From the NCBI GenBank assembly GCA_021018995.1, contig CM037584.1:147081317-147145316 (forward strand): a stretch of DNA of 64,000 bases, in the 5' to 3' direction. Shown here one piece after another: positions 11,930 through 23,033 of this stretch. This stretch comes from Chloranthus sessilifolius. Taxonomy: Eukaryota; Streptophyta; Magnoliopsida; Chloranthales; Chloranthaceae. Numbering within the stretch: the first letter of the stretch is position 1; each line of letters begins with the position of its first letter. The position numbers and the translations under genes are program-made. The notes beneath the pieces are model-generated. The model saw only the letters and a program-made list of their open reading frames with translations, made no database searches and was not told the DNA's origin.

Positions 11930-13818
11930 CCTAAGTATGTTCTCTAGCCACCTAGGTAGATAGTTATATTTTCTATCCACCTGGGTACATAAGTATTTTT
12001 CTATCCAGCTAGGTAGCTAGGTATATTTTCTATCCAGCTAGGTGGCTAGGTATATTTTTCTATCAACCTAGGTGGATAAGTATTTTTCTAGCCACCTAGG
12101 TGACTACGTATATTTTCTAGCCACCTAGGTGGATAAATATTTTTCTATCCACCTAGGTGGATAAGCATTTTTCTAGCCAGCTAGGTGGCTAAGTATATTT
12201 TCTAGCCACCTAAGTGGATAAGTATTTTTCTATCCACCTAGGTGGATAGATATTTTTCTAACCACTTAGGTGACTACGTATATTTTCTAGCCACCTAGGA
12301 GGATAAGTATTTTTTTATCCACCTAGGTGGATAAACATTTTTCTAGCCAGCTAGGTGGCTAAGTATTTTTCTATCTACCTAGGTGGATAAGTATTTTTTT
12401 AGCCACCTAGGTGACTATGTATATTTTCTAGCCACCTAGGTGGATAAACATTTTTCTAGCCAACTAGGTGGCTAAGTATATTTTCTAGCCACCTAGGTGG
12501 ATAAGTATTTTTCTAGCGACCTAGGTGACTACGTATATTTTCTAGCCAGCTAGGTGGATAAGTATTTTTCTAGCCAGCTAGGTGGATAAGTATTTTTCTA
12601 TCCACCTAGGTGGATAAATATTTTTCTAGCCACCTAGGTGACTACGTATATTTTCTAGCCACCAAGGTGGATAAGTATTTTTCTATCCACCTAGGTGGAT
12701 AAACATTTTTCTAGCCAGCTAGGTGGCTAAGTATATTATCTAGTCACCTAGGTAGATAAGTATTTTTCTATCCACCTAGGTGACTACGTATATTTTCTAG
12801 CCACCTAGGTGGATAAGTATTTTTATAGTCAGTTAGGTGGCTAAGTATATTTCTAGCTAGCTTGGTGGCTAAGTATATTTTCTAGCCATCTAGGTGGCTA
12901 AGTATATTTCTAGCCAGCTGGGTGGCTAAGTATATTTTTTAGTCATCTAGGTGAATAAGTATTTTTCTATCCCGCTAGGTGGCTAGGTATATTTTCTAGC
13001 CACCTAGGTGGATAAGTATTTTTCTAGTCACCTAGATGACTACGTATATTTTCTAGCCACCTAGGTGGATAAGCATTTTTCTATTCACCTAGGTGGATAA
13101 GCATTTTTCTAGCCAGTTAGGTGGCTAAGTATATTTTTTAGCCACCTAGGTGGATAAGTATTTTTCTATCCAAATAGGTGGATAAATATTTTTCTAGCCA
13201 CCTAGGTGACTACGTATATTTTCTAGCCACTTAGGTGGATAAGTATTTTTCTAGCCAGCTAGGTGGCTAAGTATATTTCTAGCCAGCTAGGTGGCTAAGT
13301 ATATTTTCTAGCCACCTAGGTGGATAAGTATTTTTCTATCCACCTAGGTGGATAAGTATTTTTTTAGCCACCTAGGCGGATAAGTATTTTTCTATTTACT
13401 TAGGTGGATAAGTATATTTATCCTAGCCACCTAGGTGGATAAGTATTTTTCTATCCACTTAAGTGACTACATATATTTTCTAGCCAGCTAGGTGGATAAG
13501 TATTTTTCTATCCACCTAGATGACTACATATGTTTTCTAGCCAGCTAGGTAGATAAGTATTTTTCAATCTACGTAGGTGGATAAGTATTTTTCTAGCCAC
13601 CTAGGTGACTACGTATATTTTCTAGCCTCCTAGGTGGATAAGTAATTTTCTAGTCATTTAAGTAACTAAATATATTTTCTAGCCACCTAGGTGGCTACGC
13701 ATATTTTCTAGTCACCTAGGTGGCTAAATATATTTTCTAGCCACCGAGGTGACTACATATATTTTTTGAGTTACCTAAGTGGCTAAGTATATTTTTCTAG
13801 ACACCTAGGTGTCTGACA
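11930..13818. repeat. Palindrome array (about 31-bp units) in the left E2 LTR
   Basis: Roughly sixty units carry the 12-bp palindrome CCACCTAGGTGG or the variant CCAGCTAGGTGG, separated by AT-rich spacers such as ATAAGTATTTTTCT and CTAAGTATATTTTCT. Many units extend the palindrome with matching flanks, for example TATCC..GGATA, TAGCC..GGCTA and AGAC..GTCT. Others are mismatched (AGCC..GACT). There is no coding capacity. On RNA each unit could fold as a short hairpin. Confidence 0.92.
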
Positions 13819-13819
13819 T

Positions 13820-14150
13820 CAATGATCAAAATATCGGTAAACCGATACGTATCGTTCTAACCTTCAGGACGATACGTATCGGGAATCGGCCGATATATTG
13901 AATGTATCGGTTTGATACATTGAATTTTTTTTTTCGATTGTCTACACTATCGATATCGACTGTGTAGACAATCGCCATCGATTGTGTAGATAATTGAAAA
14001 AAATAAAATATATATATACATATTATCGGACGATACATTGTTCGTATCGGACGATAAGTATATTATTTTTAAGGGGGTACGATACAATGCCTTTGTATCG
14101 TACCGCCCAAGTCCAAAACCGATACGTATTGGACGATTTTTTGACCCATG
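13820..14150. mobile_element. hAT-like MITE, copy 2
   Basis: A 331-bp insertion is flanked by a perfect 8-bp duplication TCTGACAT (13,812-13,819 and 14,151-14,158). Its termini are CAATGATCAAAATATCGG and CATGGGTCAAAAAATCG. The right E2 LTR shows the empty site (ggtgtctgacataactt near 22,857). The interior holds CCGATACGTATCG-type palindromes and a TCGATTGTCTACACTATCG-type repeat. Non-coding. Confidence 0.92.
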
Positions 14151-14317
14151 TCTGACATAACTTAGGACTTTAAATCCTATTTAAAGTAGGATTTGTTAAA
14201 AAAAAAAAACTATAAATAGTCACTTTTTCTAATTCCTTCTATTAATTTATTCTATCTGATTTTTAAGGCTAAGTGGAAGAAGAAAACGTTCCCAATTCCC
14301 AAATTTTCAAGTTAACA

Positions 14318-16450
14318 GGTGCCTCCTCGATTATTATTATTATTATTTTTTTATTAAAAAAAAAATGAAAATCATAAAAAAATTGATAAAAATCGATATA
14401 AATTTTTATTTCTTATGAGAATTTTATTACTGACTAATGATCGTATTCTCTACGGAGATTCGATTCATTGAAATCTGACTAGTGATCCTATTCTCAACGG
14501 AGATTTGATCATTGAAATTAAATTTTTTTTTTTTTGGGTCCATCGGATGATCTTATTTCAATATAAGAGATTTTTCAAGAGATGAATTTTTTTATTTCGA
14601 GATTAATCGAACTGTAATTCCTACGGGAATACTGTATACTAATTTATGGTTATAAGATTTACGATTCTTACGAGGACGCTCTTCGATTATCAAGATGAAT
14701 CTCCTAGATTGGATTTGCGATTCTTACGAGAACGCTCTCCAACTACTAAGATGAATCTCCTAAATCTCTTAGACGATCCGATTAAAATTTATGAACCTTA
14801 ATAAATCGATAACAACAATTATGAAATTGATTATCTATTGACCATTGATCTCGATGTAGATTGGGCAGTCGAAATTAAATCCAAAAGATCTACTTTGGCT
14901 ACCCATGCAGAAATGACTGTTTTTAAGGTGTTTACAGAGATCGAAACGTCCCTAAAAATATTTTCTAAAAATCAACAAAAATTATGAGGTTGATTTTATA
15001 TTGACCATCGATCTCGATGTAGATCAGGTGGTCGAAATTAAATCCAAAAGATCTACTTTGGCTACCCGGGCAGATCTGACTGATTTTGGGACGTTTACGG
15101 AGATCAAAACGTCCTTAAAAATATTTTCTAAAAATCAACAAAAATTATAAGATTGATTTTATATTGACCATCGATCTCAACGCAGATCGGGTGGTCGAAA
15201 TTAAATCCGAAAGATCTACTTTGGCTACCCGGGCAGATCTGACTGATTTTGGGAACGTTTACAAAGATCAAAACATCCTTAAAAATATATTCTAAAAATC
15301 AACAAAAAATATGAGGTTGATTTTATATTTACCATCGATCTTAATGTAAATCGGATGGTCAAAATTAAATTCGAAAGATCTACTTTGGCTACCCGGATAG
15401 ATCTGACTGATTTTGGGACGTTTATAGAGACCAAAACGTCCTTAAAAATATTTTCTAAAAATCAACAAAAAATTATAAGGTTGGTTTTATATTGACCATC
15501 GATCTCAATGTAGATTGGATGGTCAAAATTAAATATGAAAGATCTACTTTGGCTACCCTGGCAGATCTGATTGATTTTGGGACATTTACAGAGATCAAAA
15601 CGTTCTTAAAATATATTTTCTGAAAATCAACAAAATTTATCAGGTTGATTTTGTATTGACCATCGATCTTGATATAGATCAGGTGGTATGAAAAATATGA
15701 AATTTGATCGGCTATCCGAGTCAAAATCTGAGAGGTCTCTGATCATAAAATCAATCGAAAGACCAAATTAATACTTTTAGAAATTCAACTAAAATATGTA
15801 GGTTGAATTTCGATCGGGCTTCGAGTTTAAAACTCATCGAATGACCCGATTAAATTTATATGAGATTTGACTGGCTATCCGAATGAAGATCTGAGACGGT
15901 CTCTGATGATAACATCAATCGGAAGACCAAATTAACATTTTTAGAAATTCAACCTAAAATATGAAGGTTTGAATTTTGATCGGGCTTTGAGTTTAAAACT
16001 CATCGGATGACCTGATTAAATATATAAAATTCGATGAGGCTATCTGATATAAAATTTAACAGGTATTGGGTCGAAAACTTTTCGGACGACCCAATATGTA
16101 GTTTTTTGTAAAGTTTGAGTAAAATAAATAAGTCAAATTTTGACAGCTCTATAATTTTAGCAAAATCTGATTGGAATATCTAACTCAGAATTTTGACGGA
16201 CTCTGTATTAGGTAGCCCGATTTATTTTAGCAAAATCTGATCAGAGTATCTGACTCAAAATTTTGATGGACTCTGTATTAGGTAGCCTGATTTATTTAAA
16301 CATATTAGGATGGTCAGAATGATTGACTAGAAATGTGACAACTGCGCTATGCAGACTTTTGTTGAGTCACTTGATTCTTGATCGAAATAACTGATTCAAG
16401 ATTTTGAAAGGTATCAAGTTACCCAATTTATTTCACAAGTTTCTCACACT
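14318..16450. repeat. E2 internal tandem-repeat region in place of pol
   Basis: A purine-rich tract read on the minus strand (14,318-14,331) is followed by A/T-rich runs and then five units of about 163 bp. GATCTACTTTGGCTACCC recurs at 14,887, 15,050, 15,213, 15,378 and 15,541. Next come two or three units of about 180 bp (GGCTATCCGA and GAAAGACCAAATTAA blocks, 15,690-16,030) and two units of about 71 bp (AGCAAAATCTGAT, 16,157-16,300). No pol domain is recognisable in any frame. Confidence 0.8.
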
Positions 16451-17106
16451 TCATTCTTGTGTGAATACTCGAGATTAGATATGGCATACCTACATATGCT
16501 CTTTCATAATTTATTCTTGTATGAGTAGAGGAATACATGCAACATAACTACCTACATATCTACGCAGTTTAACCTTGTACACGTAGGAGGTTACACGATG
16601 ATGCACCTAAGTACAAACCTTACGCAGTTTATCCTCATGCGAGTAGGAGATTACATGATGGTGATGATGTACCAATGTACATATCTTATGCAGTTTAGCC
16701 TCATGCGAGTAGGAGGTTACATATAACATACCTACATATATTCTCATGTAGTTTATTCTCATACGAGGGGGAGAAAATGTATGTTTCTGAATGAAGCAAC
16801 CATCGATAAGTGGTAACTCATTTTCTTCTACAGATGTGAACCATTTGAATGGAATGCACATATAGTCTTTTCCACTAGAGTTTGAGCTCCTGGGTGTTTT
16901 TGAGTGACGATCATAGGGTGTTAAACAATGAAGGCAAGATCGTTCTTGAACGATCAATGTGTAACTTTCATTTTGAAGACCTACAATATTTGAATTCAAT
17001 ATGCCTCCACACTTTTTGTATTACGCTCAATAAGTGATTTTGAGGATCATAATGCCATATTATCCTTTGGCTCGTGGTCCGTTGGAAACTTTAGCTGATG
17101 ACTACA
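16451..17106 (-). other. E2 region downstream of gag
   Basis: This stretch contains three or four degenerate units of about 60-70 bp (TCATGCGAGTAGGAGATTACATG-like) at about 16,530-16,770. A 130-codon minus frame at 16,999-16,607 overlaps them and matches nothing I recognise. Its C-terminus repeats SYSHEAKLHKICT and SYSHEDKLRKVCT because the DNA is repetitive. I do not call it a gene. Confidence 0.5.
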
Positions 17107-18738
17107 TTAGATAAGAAACCCTTCAATATCCGTAGCTCGTGAAGATAATGCTTCAAGTGTTTTCAGAGCCTTTCCATGAAGAGGTATACTTATATCCTTC
17201 TTCAAATCACTGAGGCACATTTGAACTGCCTCCGATTCTGAAATCTTTGATGAACAAAGAAGACTAGCATCTCTCCATCTCGTGATATAATCGGCAACCC
17301 TTTCGCGTGGTTGCTGCTCAATTTGTGATAACTTTGCGATCCCTACAGATCTCTGAATACTGAAAAATCTTTGTAGGAACTGTTTCTGCATTTGAACCCA
17401 ACTCGTCATCGAATTGGGTAATAACTTCGTATACCAGGTGAAAGCTGGTCCTGCCAAGGTTTGTACGAATTGCCTTAGCAACAACGGACTATTCTTGGCG
17501 GTGTCGCCGCATGCTGCGACGAAATGTGCCAGATGCTCTTGAGCGGAACCACTTCCATTGAAACGGGTGAATTTTGGTTGTTGATAGTCGATCGGAAATG
17601 GAACATCGTCGATTTCTGGCGGGTAAGGCTTTCTGTAAGACATAGAAGTCTTTTGAAAGTCTTTAAGATTTTCGGTTATCATATGTTGAACTTGATCCAT
17701 TGATAAGATATCATTCATTTCTTTCCTTTGCTTTTCTCTCTCGAGAAGTGCAGCTATTTCAATGTCTCGAATACTGATAGCGCGACGCAGTTCTTGAATT
17801 TGCTCTAAAAGAGATCCATTGTCTTCACTAGAAACCATCATGACTGACATGACAGTAGGAGGTGTTATCGTAGCTTCTGCTGAGATGTAACGGGTTTCAT
17901 GGTGAAAGGAGTTTGAAGAACGAGAGTTGTTTGAAGAAGACTTATCATCAAGTTTCAAAGATGAAATGATCATCTTGTTTGCCTCCAGACGAGGTGAATT
18001 GAATGATGATGAGTCATCAATTGCCTCAAGATGAGATGAAACGATCATCTTGTTTGCCTCCAGACGAGACAAGTTGAGTGACGATGAGTCATTGATTGCC
18101 TCCAGATGAGGCGAAGTCCCAATATCAGATGAAACGATCATCTTGTTTGCCTCTGAACGAGGTGAGTTAAATGACGATGAGTCATCAATTGCCTCCAGAT
18201 GAGGCGAAACGATCTTGTTTGCCTCCAGACGAGACAAGTTGAATGACGATGAGTCATTGATTGCCTTCGGATGAGGCGAAGTCCCAATATCAGATGAAAC
18301 GATCATCTTGTTTGCCTCTGAACGAGGTGAGTTAAATGACGATGAGTCATCAATTGCCTCCAGATGAGAAGCAAGTGCACTAATAATTTTTAGTATTCCT
18401 ATAGGGTTCACTGAGTTTGATCGGGGTGATTTTACTGATAAAGTTTCAGGAGATTCATCCTTCGAGAAGAGGGAATCGAAATATCCATATAGTGGGTTCT
18501 CAGTCGAAGTGAACTAGTTAGGAGACACTGGTTCCTCCATATGAGAACGTTCTTCTACTAATGTGGCGTGAGCCATGCGGCTAGTTGAGTATTGGAGTGT
18601 TGCCTCCTCAGTTTGAGGGCATGCCCTCTCCACATGTTGATTATTAGCGGAAGAGGATGCAATGCTCTTTCCATAACCCATTGAGTTGATTGGTAAGTTG
18701 AATAAATCTATTGCATGGAATAACCAACGATTAATCAT
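17107..18738 (-). pseudogene. E2 gag, one premature stop
   Basis: The minus-strand frame is open from ATG at 18,738 to the stop at 17,107, about 543 codons, apart from a single in-frame TAG at 18,514-18,516. The C-terminal half has the Ty3/gypsy gag core (KFTRFNGSGSAQEHLAHFVA, LAGPAFTWYTKLLP, QRFFSIQRSVGI, ADYITRWRDASLLC). The N-terminal half (about 17,960-18,390) has four imperfect repeats of about 30 residues around HLEAIDDSSSFNSPRSEANK. No zinc knuckle is seen. The product would form the capsid-like particle, with the pol enzymes supplied by another element. Confidence 0.85.
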
Positions 18739-18805
18739 TCATCATATTCAACTCGTTTTCAGAGAATTCGTTTCATTTTGTAGCTTAAAGATGAGAGGAG
18801 AAGTG

Positions 18806-18824
18806 GGTCCCACCGAGCGTGCCA
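18806..18824 (-). other. E2 primer-binding-site candidate
   Basis: On the minus strand TGGCACGCTCGGTGGGACC starts 6 nt after the end of the 5' LTR. The initial TGG complements a tRNA CCA tail, as in a primer site. I could not assign the tRNA from memory; it is not the initiator-Met site used by E1 and the copia element. Confidence 0.65.
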
Positions 18825-19055
18825 GAAATTTATAAACAACAAATTTGCATAGGATATAAATCTAACACAAATCAATCATAATAAATTTTCCCTCGCTAGG
18901 AGAGGGTTTTATTTAAAATGGCGGACCTTACACTTTCGGGTATCGCAATCGATTCCCCGTTAATTACATCAAAATTGAATACCTCTGATTAAAAACTACT
19001 AAATAAAAAATAACGCAATTACATTTCTGAAATAAACAAAACAAAAATTCTAATT

Positions 19056-19292
19056 CTAAGTCTTTATCGACATCTTCAATCCGTCATGAGATAACATGCA
19101 TAGCAGACTATCTTCATTGGAGATTTGCGAAATATGAAATAGGAGACGACGGATGGGAGAACCCCTCCTCCAAAAGTCGATTCCATTTGATCGAAAAGCA
19201 TGAGTCATTACTGGAGCAAGAAACTCGTGGACGAGTCTTAAAATGAATTCTTGTTCTCTGGTTTCAAAGATGAGTTCGAATATCAAATCCAT
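19056..19292 (-). CDS. Short conserved ORF inside the E2 LTR, function unknown
   Basis: The 78-codon minus frame reads MDLIFELIFETREQEFILRL and continues with HEFLAPVMTH and FWRRGSPIRR. The left LTR has the same frame with an early TAG (about 10,325-10,100). The old LTR split by E2 (9820-9865 joined to 23,034-23,116) encodes DLVFEFIFETRE-stop-EFVL, then HEILAPIMTH and DFQRRDSFI in the same register. Similarity at the peptide level across three copies suggests the stretch was once coding, perhaps a gag or host-derived exon. I do not recognise the family. It could also be chance openness in conserved LTR DNA. Confidence 0.35.
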   Translation of the reverse strand: MDLIFELIFETREQEFILRLVHEFLAPVMTHAFRSNGIDFWRRGSPIRRLLFHISQISNEDSLLCMLSHDGLKMSIKT

Positions 19293-19389
19293 TCTTCGGG
19301 CAACTGATTATCAAAAGAGTTATCACTTTCAGTGAGTGTTTAATTATGAGTTAGATATCGTCAAATTTCTTAAAATTTGATGATCATAG

Positions 19390-20170
19390 ATGATTTTATA
19401 ATGATTTCACCATTGGATTTAACTAAATTCATAAGATCTGGTCAATACGTAATAAATCCACAGTTGGATCTCATTACGACCTTGTATTATGACCATTTGA
19501 CCAAAAGTCAACAATTCTACCATTAGATTTGACAAGATTCATAAGATCTGGTCAATACATAATAAATCTACTGTTGGATCTCGTTACGATCTCACATTAT
19601 GATCGTTTGACTAAAAGTCAACGATTCCACCATTAGATTTGACTAGATTCATAAGATCTGATCAATACATAATAAATCCACCCTTGGATCTCGTTACGAT
19701 CTCACACTATAATTGTTTGACCAAAAGTCAACAATTCTACCATTGGATTTGACCAAATTCATAAGATCTAGTCAAAACGTAATAAATTCACCATCGGATC
19801 TAGTTACGATATCACATTATGATCGTTTACCCAAAATTCAATGATTCCACCAGTAGATTTGACTAGATTCATAAGATCTGGTCAATACGTAATAAATCCA
19901 CCATTGGATCTCGTTACGATCTCACATTATGATCGTTTGACCAAAAGTCAATGATTCTGTCATTGGATTTGACCAAATTTATAAAATCTAGTCAATATAT
20001 GATAAATCCACCATTGGATCTTGTTACGATCTCACATTATGATCGTTTGACCAAAAGTCAACGATTCTACCGTTAGATTTGACCACATTAATAAAATATG
20101 ATCAATATGTGATAAATTCACCGTTAGATCTCGTTACGATCTCACATTATGATCATTTGACCAAAAGTCA
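19390..20170. repeat. 110-bp tandem array in the right E2 LTR
   Basis: These are the same units as at 10,430-11,215: TTTGACCAAAAGTCAA, TTTGACCAAATTCATAAGATCT and CCACCATTGGATCT blocks repeat about seven times at roughly 110 bp. Confidence 0.88.
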
Positions 20171-20939
20171 ATAAGTACACCGTGAAAGAATTTCCAATCT
20201 TGAGGTTAAGGTCCAAACCCTCATTTGAGGGAGTGATGATCCGAACCACGAGGGAAACTCTAATTATCATAGATAAATATTTTCGGTATTATAGTCCGAA
20301 ATTATTCTTCGGGTTCGTGATTGCAACCTGTATGAGTATCGAATTCGTGGTTTGCAATCCGAGTGTACTAGGAGTTATGCCCAAGGTCATACCCACGTGG
20401 CTTAACTATTTCTAAGTACGTAAGAGATTGGGTACGAGTCATAACGCGTAATCCCAAATTGCAACCATAGATTCTACTTAGGAGGAGCCGTAGTTCTTAT
20501 CCTAAACATACAAATTACAACCATGAATCCTACTTAGGAGGAGCCGTAGCTCTTATCCTAAGCGTATCTCTTTTAGGTAAGGGTCGTAACCCTTATCCTA
20601 AAAGTCTTAATCCAAATCTATTCCTCCCGTCCACTTTTAAAAAATAAAAAGAATAAATAAAAAAGAAGAAAAGAATAGCTAGAATCTCGAAGATACCCTA
20701 AAATCTTTTGTTAGAAGAGTTGGAGATATTTTCGGCAGAGGTCTTGTGTTAGAATTTTCAGGATCTCTGGCAATGAGGACGGGTCTGCTATTTATAGATT
20801 TATGGTAGCGGTTATAGAAGTTACGATCCTATGGTTCCCATAAGGTTTTCATGAAATGAACGGTTGAGAAAGCTGCATAAGTTTTCGTCTTCACGCGGAT
20901 TGAGAAAGATTCTTCTCACGTACGTTATTCTTTTCTCAT

Positions 20940-22860
20940 AACCGCTTAGGTGCCTAGTATGTTCTCTAGTCACCTAGGTGGATAAGTATATTTTTTATCC
21001 ACCTAGGTGGATAAGTTGTTTTTCTATCCACCTAGGTAGATAAGTATTTTTCTATCCACCTAAGTGGCTAGGTATATTTTTCTATCCACCTAGGTGGATA
21101 AGTATTTTTCTATTCACCTAGGTGGATAAATATTTTTCTAGCCGGCTAGGTGACTAAGTATATTTTCTAGTCACCTAAGTGGATAAATATTTTTCTGGCC
21201 AACTAGGTGGCTAAGTATATTTTCTAGCCACCTAGGTGGATAAGTATTTTTCTAGCCACCTAGGTGGATAAGTATTTTTCTAGCCACCTAGGTAGATAAA
21301 TTTTTTTCTAGCCACCTAGGTGGATAAGCATTTTCTAGCCAGCTAGGTGGCTAAGTATATTTTCTAGCTACCTAGGTAGATAAGTATTTTTCTATCCACA
21401 TAGGTGGATATATATTTTTCTAGTCACCTAGGTGACTGCGTATATTTTCTAGCCAGCTGGGTGGTTAAGTATATTTCTAGCCAGCTAGGTGGCTAAGTAT
21501 ATTTTCTAGCCAGCTAGGTGGATAAGTATTTTTCTATCCACCTAGGTGGATAAGCATTTGTCTAGCCAGCTAGGTGGCTAAGTATTTTTCTAGCCAGCTA
21601 GGTGGATAAGTATTTTTCTAGCCATCTAGGTGGATAAGTATTTTTCTATCCACCTAGGTGGATAAATATTTTTCTAGTTACCTAAGTGAAGGATAAACAT
21701 TTTTCTATCCACCTAGGTGGATAAGCATTTTTCTAGCCAGCTAGGTGGCTAAGTATATTTTCTAGTCACCTAGGTGGATAAGTATTTTTCTATCCACATA
21801 GGTGGATAAGTATTTTTCTAGCCACCTAGGTGACTACGTATATTTTCTATCCACCTAGGTAGATAAGTATTTTTCTAGCCAGCTAGGTGGCTAAGTATAT
21901 TTCTAGCTAGCTAGGTGGTTAAGTATATTTTCTATCCACCTAGGTGGATAAGTATTTTTCTATCCACATAGGTGGATAAGTATTTTTTAGCCACCTAGGT
22001 GGATAAGTATTTATCTATCCACCTAGGTGGATAAATATTTTTCTAGCCACCTAGGTGGATACGTATTTTTCTATCCACCTAGGTGGATAAACAATTTTCT
22101 AGCCAGCTAGGTGGCTAAGTATATTTTCTAGTCACCTAGGTGGATAAGTATTTTTCTATCCACCTAGGCGGATAGGTATTTTTCTAGCCACCTAGGTGAA
22201 GACCTATATTTTCTATCCACCTAGGTGGATAAGTATTTTTATAGCCAGTTAGGTGGCTAAGTATATTTCTAGCCACCTAGGTGGCTAAGTATATTTTCTA
22301 GCCATCTAGGTGGATAAGTATTTCTATCCAGCTAGGTGGCTAGGTATATTTTCTAGCCACCTAGGTGGATAAGTATTTTTCTAGCCACCTAGGTGACTAC
22401 GTATATTTTCTAGCCACCTAGGTGGATAAGTATTTTTCTATTCACTTAGGTGGATAAGTATTTTTCTAGTAAGCTAGGTGGCTAAGAATATTTCTAGCCA
22501 GCTAGGTGGCTAAGTATATTTTTTAGTCACCTAGGTGGATAAGTATTTTACTATCTACCTAGGTGACTACGTATATTTTCTAGTTAGCTAGGTCGATAAG
22601 TATTTTTCTATCCACCTAGGTGGATAAGTATTTTTCTATCCACCTAGATGGATAAATATTTTTCTAGCCACCTACGTGACTACGTATATTTTCTAGCCTC
22701 CTAGGTGGATCAGTATTTTTCTAGTCATCTAGGTGACTAAATATATTTTCTAGCCATCTAGGTGGCTACGCATATTTTCTAGTCACCTAGGTGGCTAAAT
22801 ATATTTTCTAGCCACCTAGCTACCTAGGTGGCTAAGTATATTTTTTTAGACACCTAGGTG
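20940..22860. repeat. Palindrome array in the right E2 LTR
   Basis: About sixty units have the CCACCTAGGTGG or CCAGCTAGGTGG core with AT-rich spacers, ending in AGACACCTAGGTGTCT as in the left array. Unit order differs in places from the left copy, so units have been gained and lost since insertion. Confidence 0.92.
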
Positions 22861-23033
22861 TCTGACATAACTTAGGACTTAAAATCCTATTTAAAGTAGG
22901 ATTTGTTAAAAAAAAATAAAAATTAAATAGTCGCTTTTTCTAATTCCTTTTATTAATTTATTATATCTGATTTTTAAGGCTAAGTGGAAGAAGAAAGAGT
23001 TCCCAATTCCCAAATTTCCAAGTTAACAGTTCT

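Larger units (their letters stand above)
9866..14317 (-). repeat. E2 3' LTR (left copy)
   Basis: The 4452-bp LTR is collinear with 18,831-23,028. In plus-strand order it has the conserved short ORF region (about 10,090-10,325, with a TAG at the second codon after the start), the 110-bp array, a unique segment (11,220-11,930), the palindrome array, and a 331-bp MITE (13,820-14,150) that the partner lacks. It ends in GTTAACA at 14,317. Confidence 0.92.
9866..23028 (-). mobile_element. E2: giant-LTR, gag-only Ty3/gypsy element
   Basis: LTRs at 9866-14,317 and 18,831-23,028 begin TGTAAACAAC (TATAAACAAC in the right copy) and end AAGTTAACA. A perfect 5-bp target duplication GTTCT lies at 9861-9865 and 23,029-23,033. 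A primer-site-like sequence lies at 18,806-18,824 and a purine-rich tract at 14,318-14,331, so the element reads on the minus strand. The 4.5-kb interior contains one gag gene and tandem repeats, with no protease, RT, RNase H or integrase. This is the layout of a non-autonomous TR-GAG or LARD-like element. The gag type and size suggest a Tat-lineage parent; that is an inference. Confidence 0.92.
18831..23028 (-). repeat. E2 5' LTR (right copy)
   Basis: The 4198-bp LTR is collinear with 9866-14,317, including the short ORF (19,056-19,292), the 110-bp array (about 19,390-20,170) and the palindrome array (20,940-22,860). It lacks the MITE of the left copy and is followed by the target duplication GTTCT. 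A local duplication at about 20,450-20,560 (TAGGAGGAGCCGTAG, twice) is specific to this copy. Confidence 0.92.

Noticed and set aside
11930..13818. CRISPR-like array of short palindromic repeats
   Set aside because: Repeats are directly adjacent with near-constant AT-rich spacers rather than unique ones. The array sits inside a plant LTR and recurs in the partner LTR, and there are no cas genes.
10430..13818. Centromeric or satellite DNA
   Set aside because: Both arrays are confined to the LTRs of one element with target duplications, so they are parts of a retrotransposon.
16607..16999. 130-codon minus frame after E2 gag as a second gene
   Set aside because: It is composed partly of tandem DNA repeats, has no family resemblance, and could simply be open by chance.
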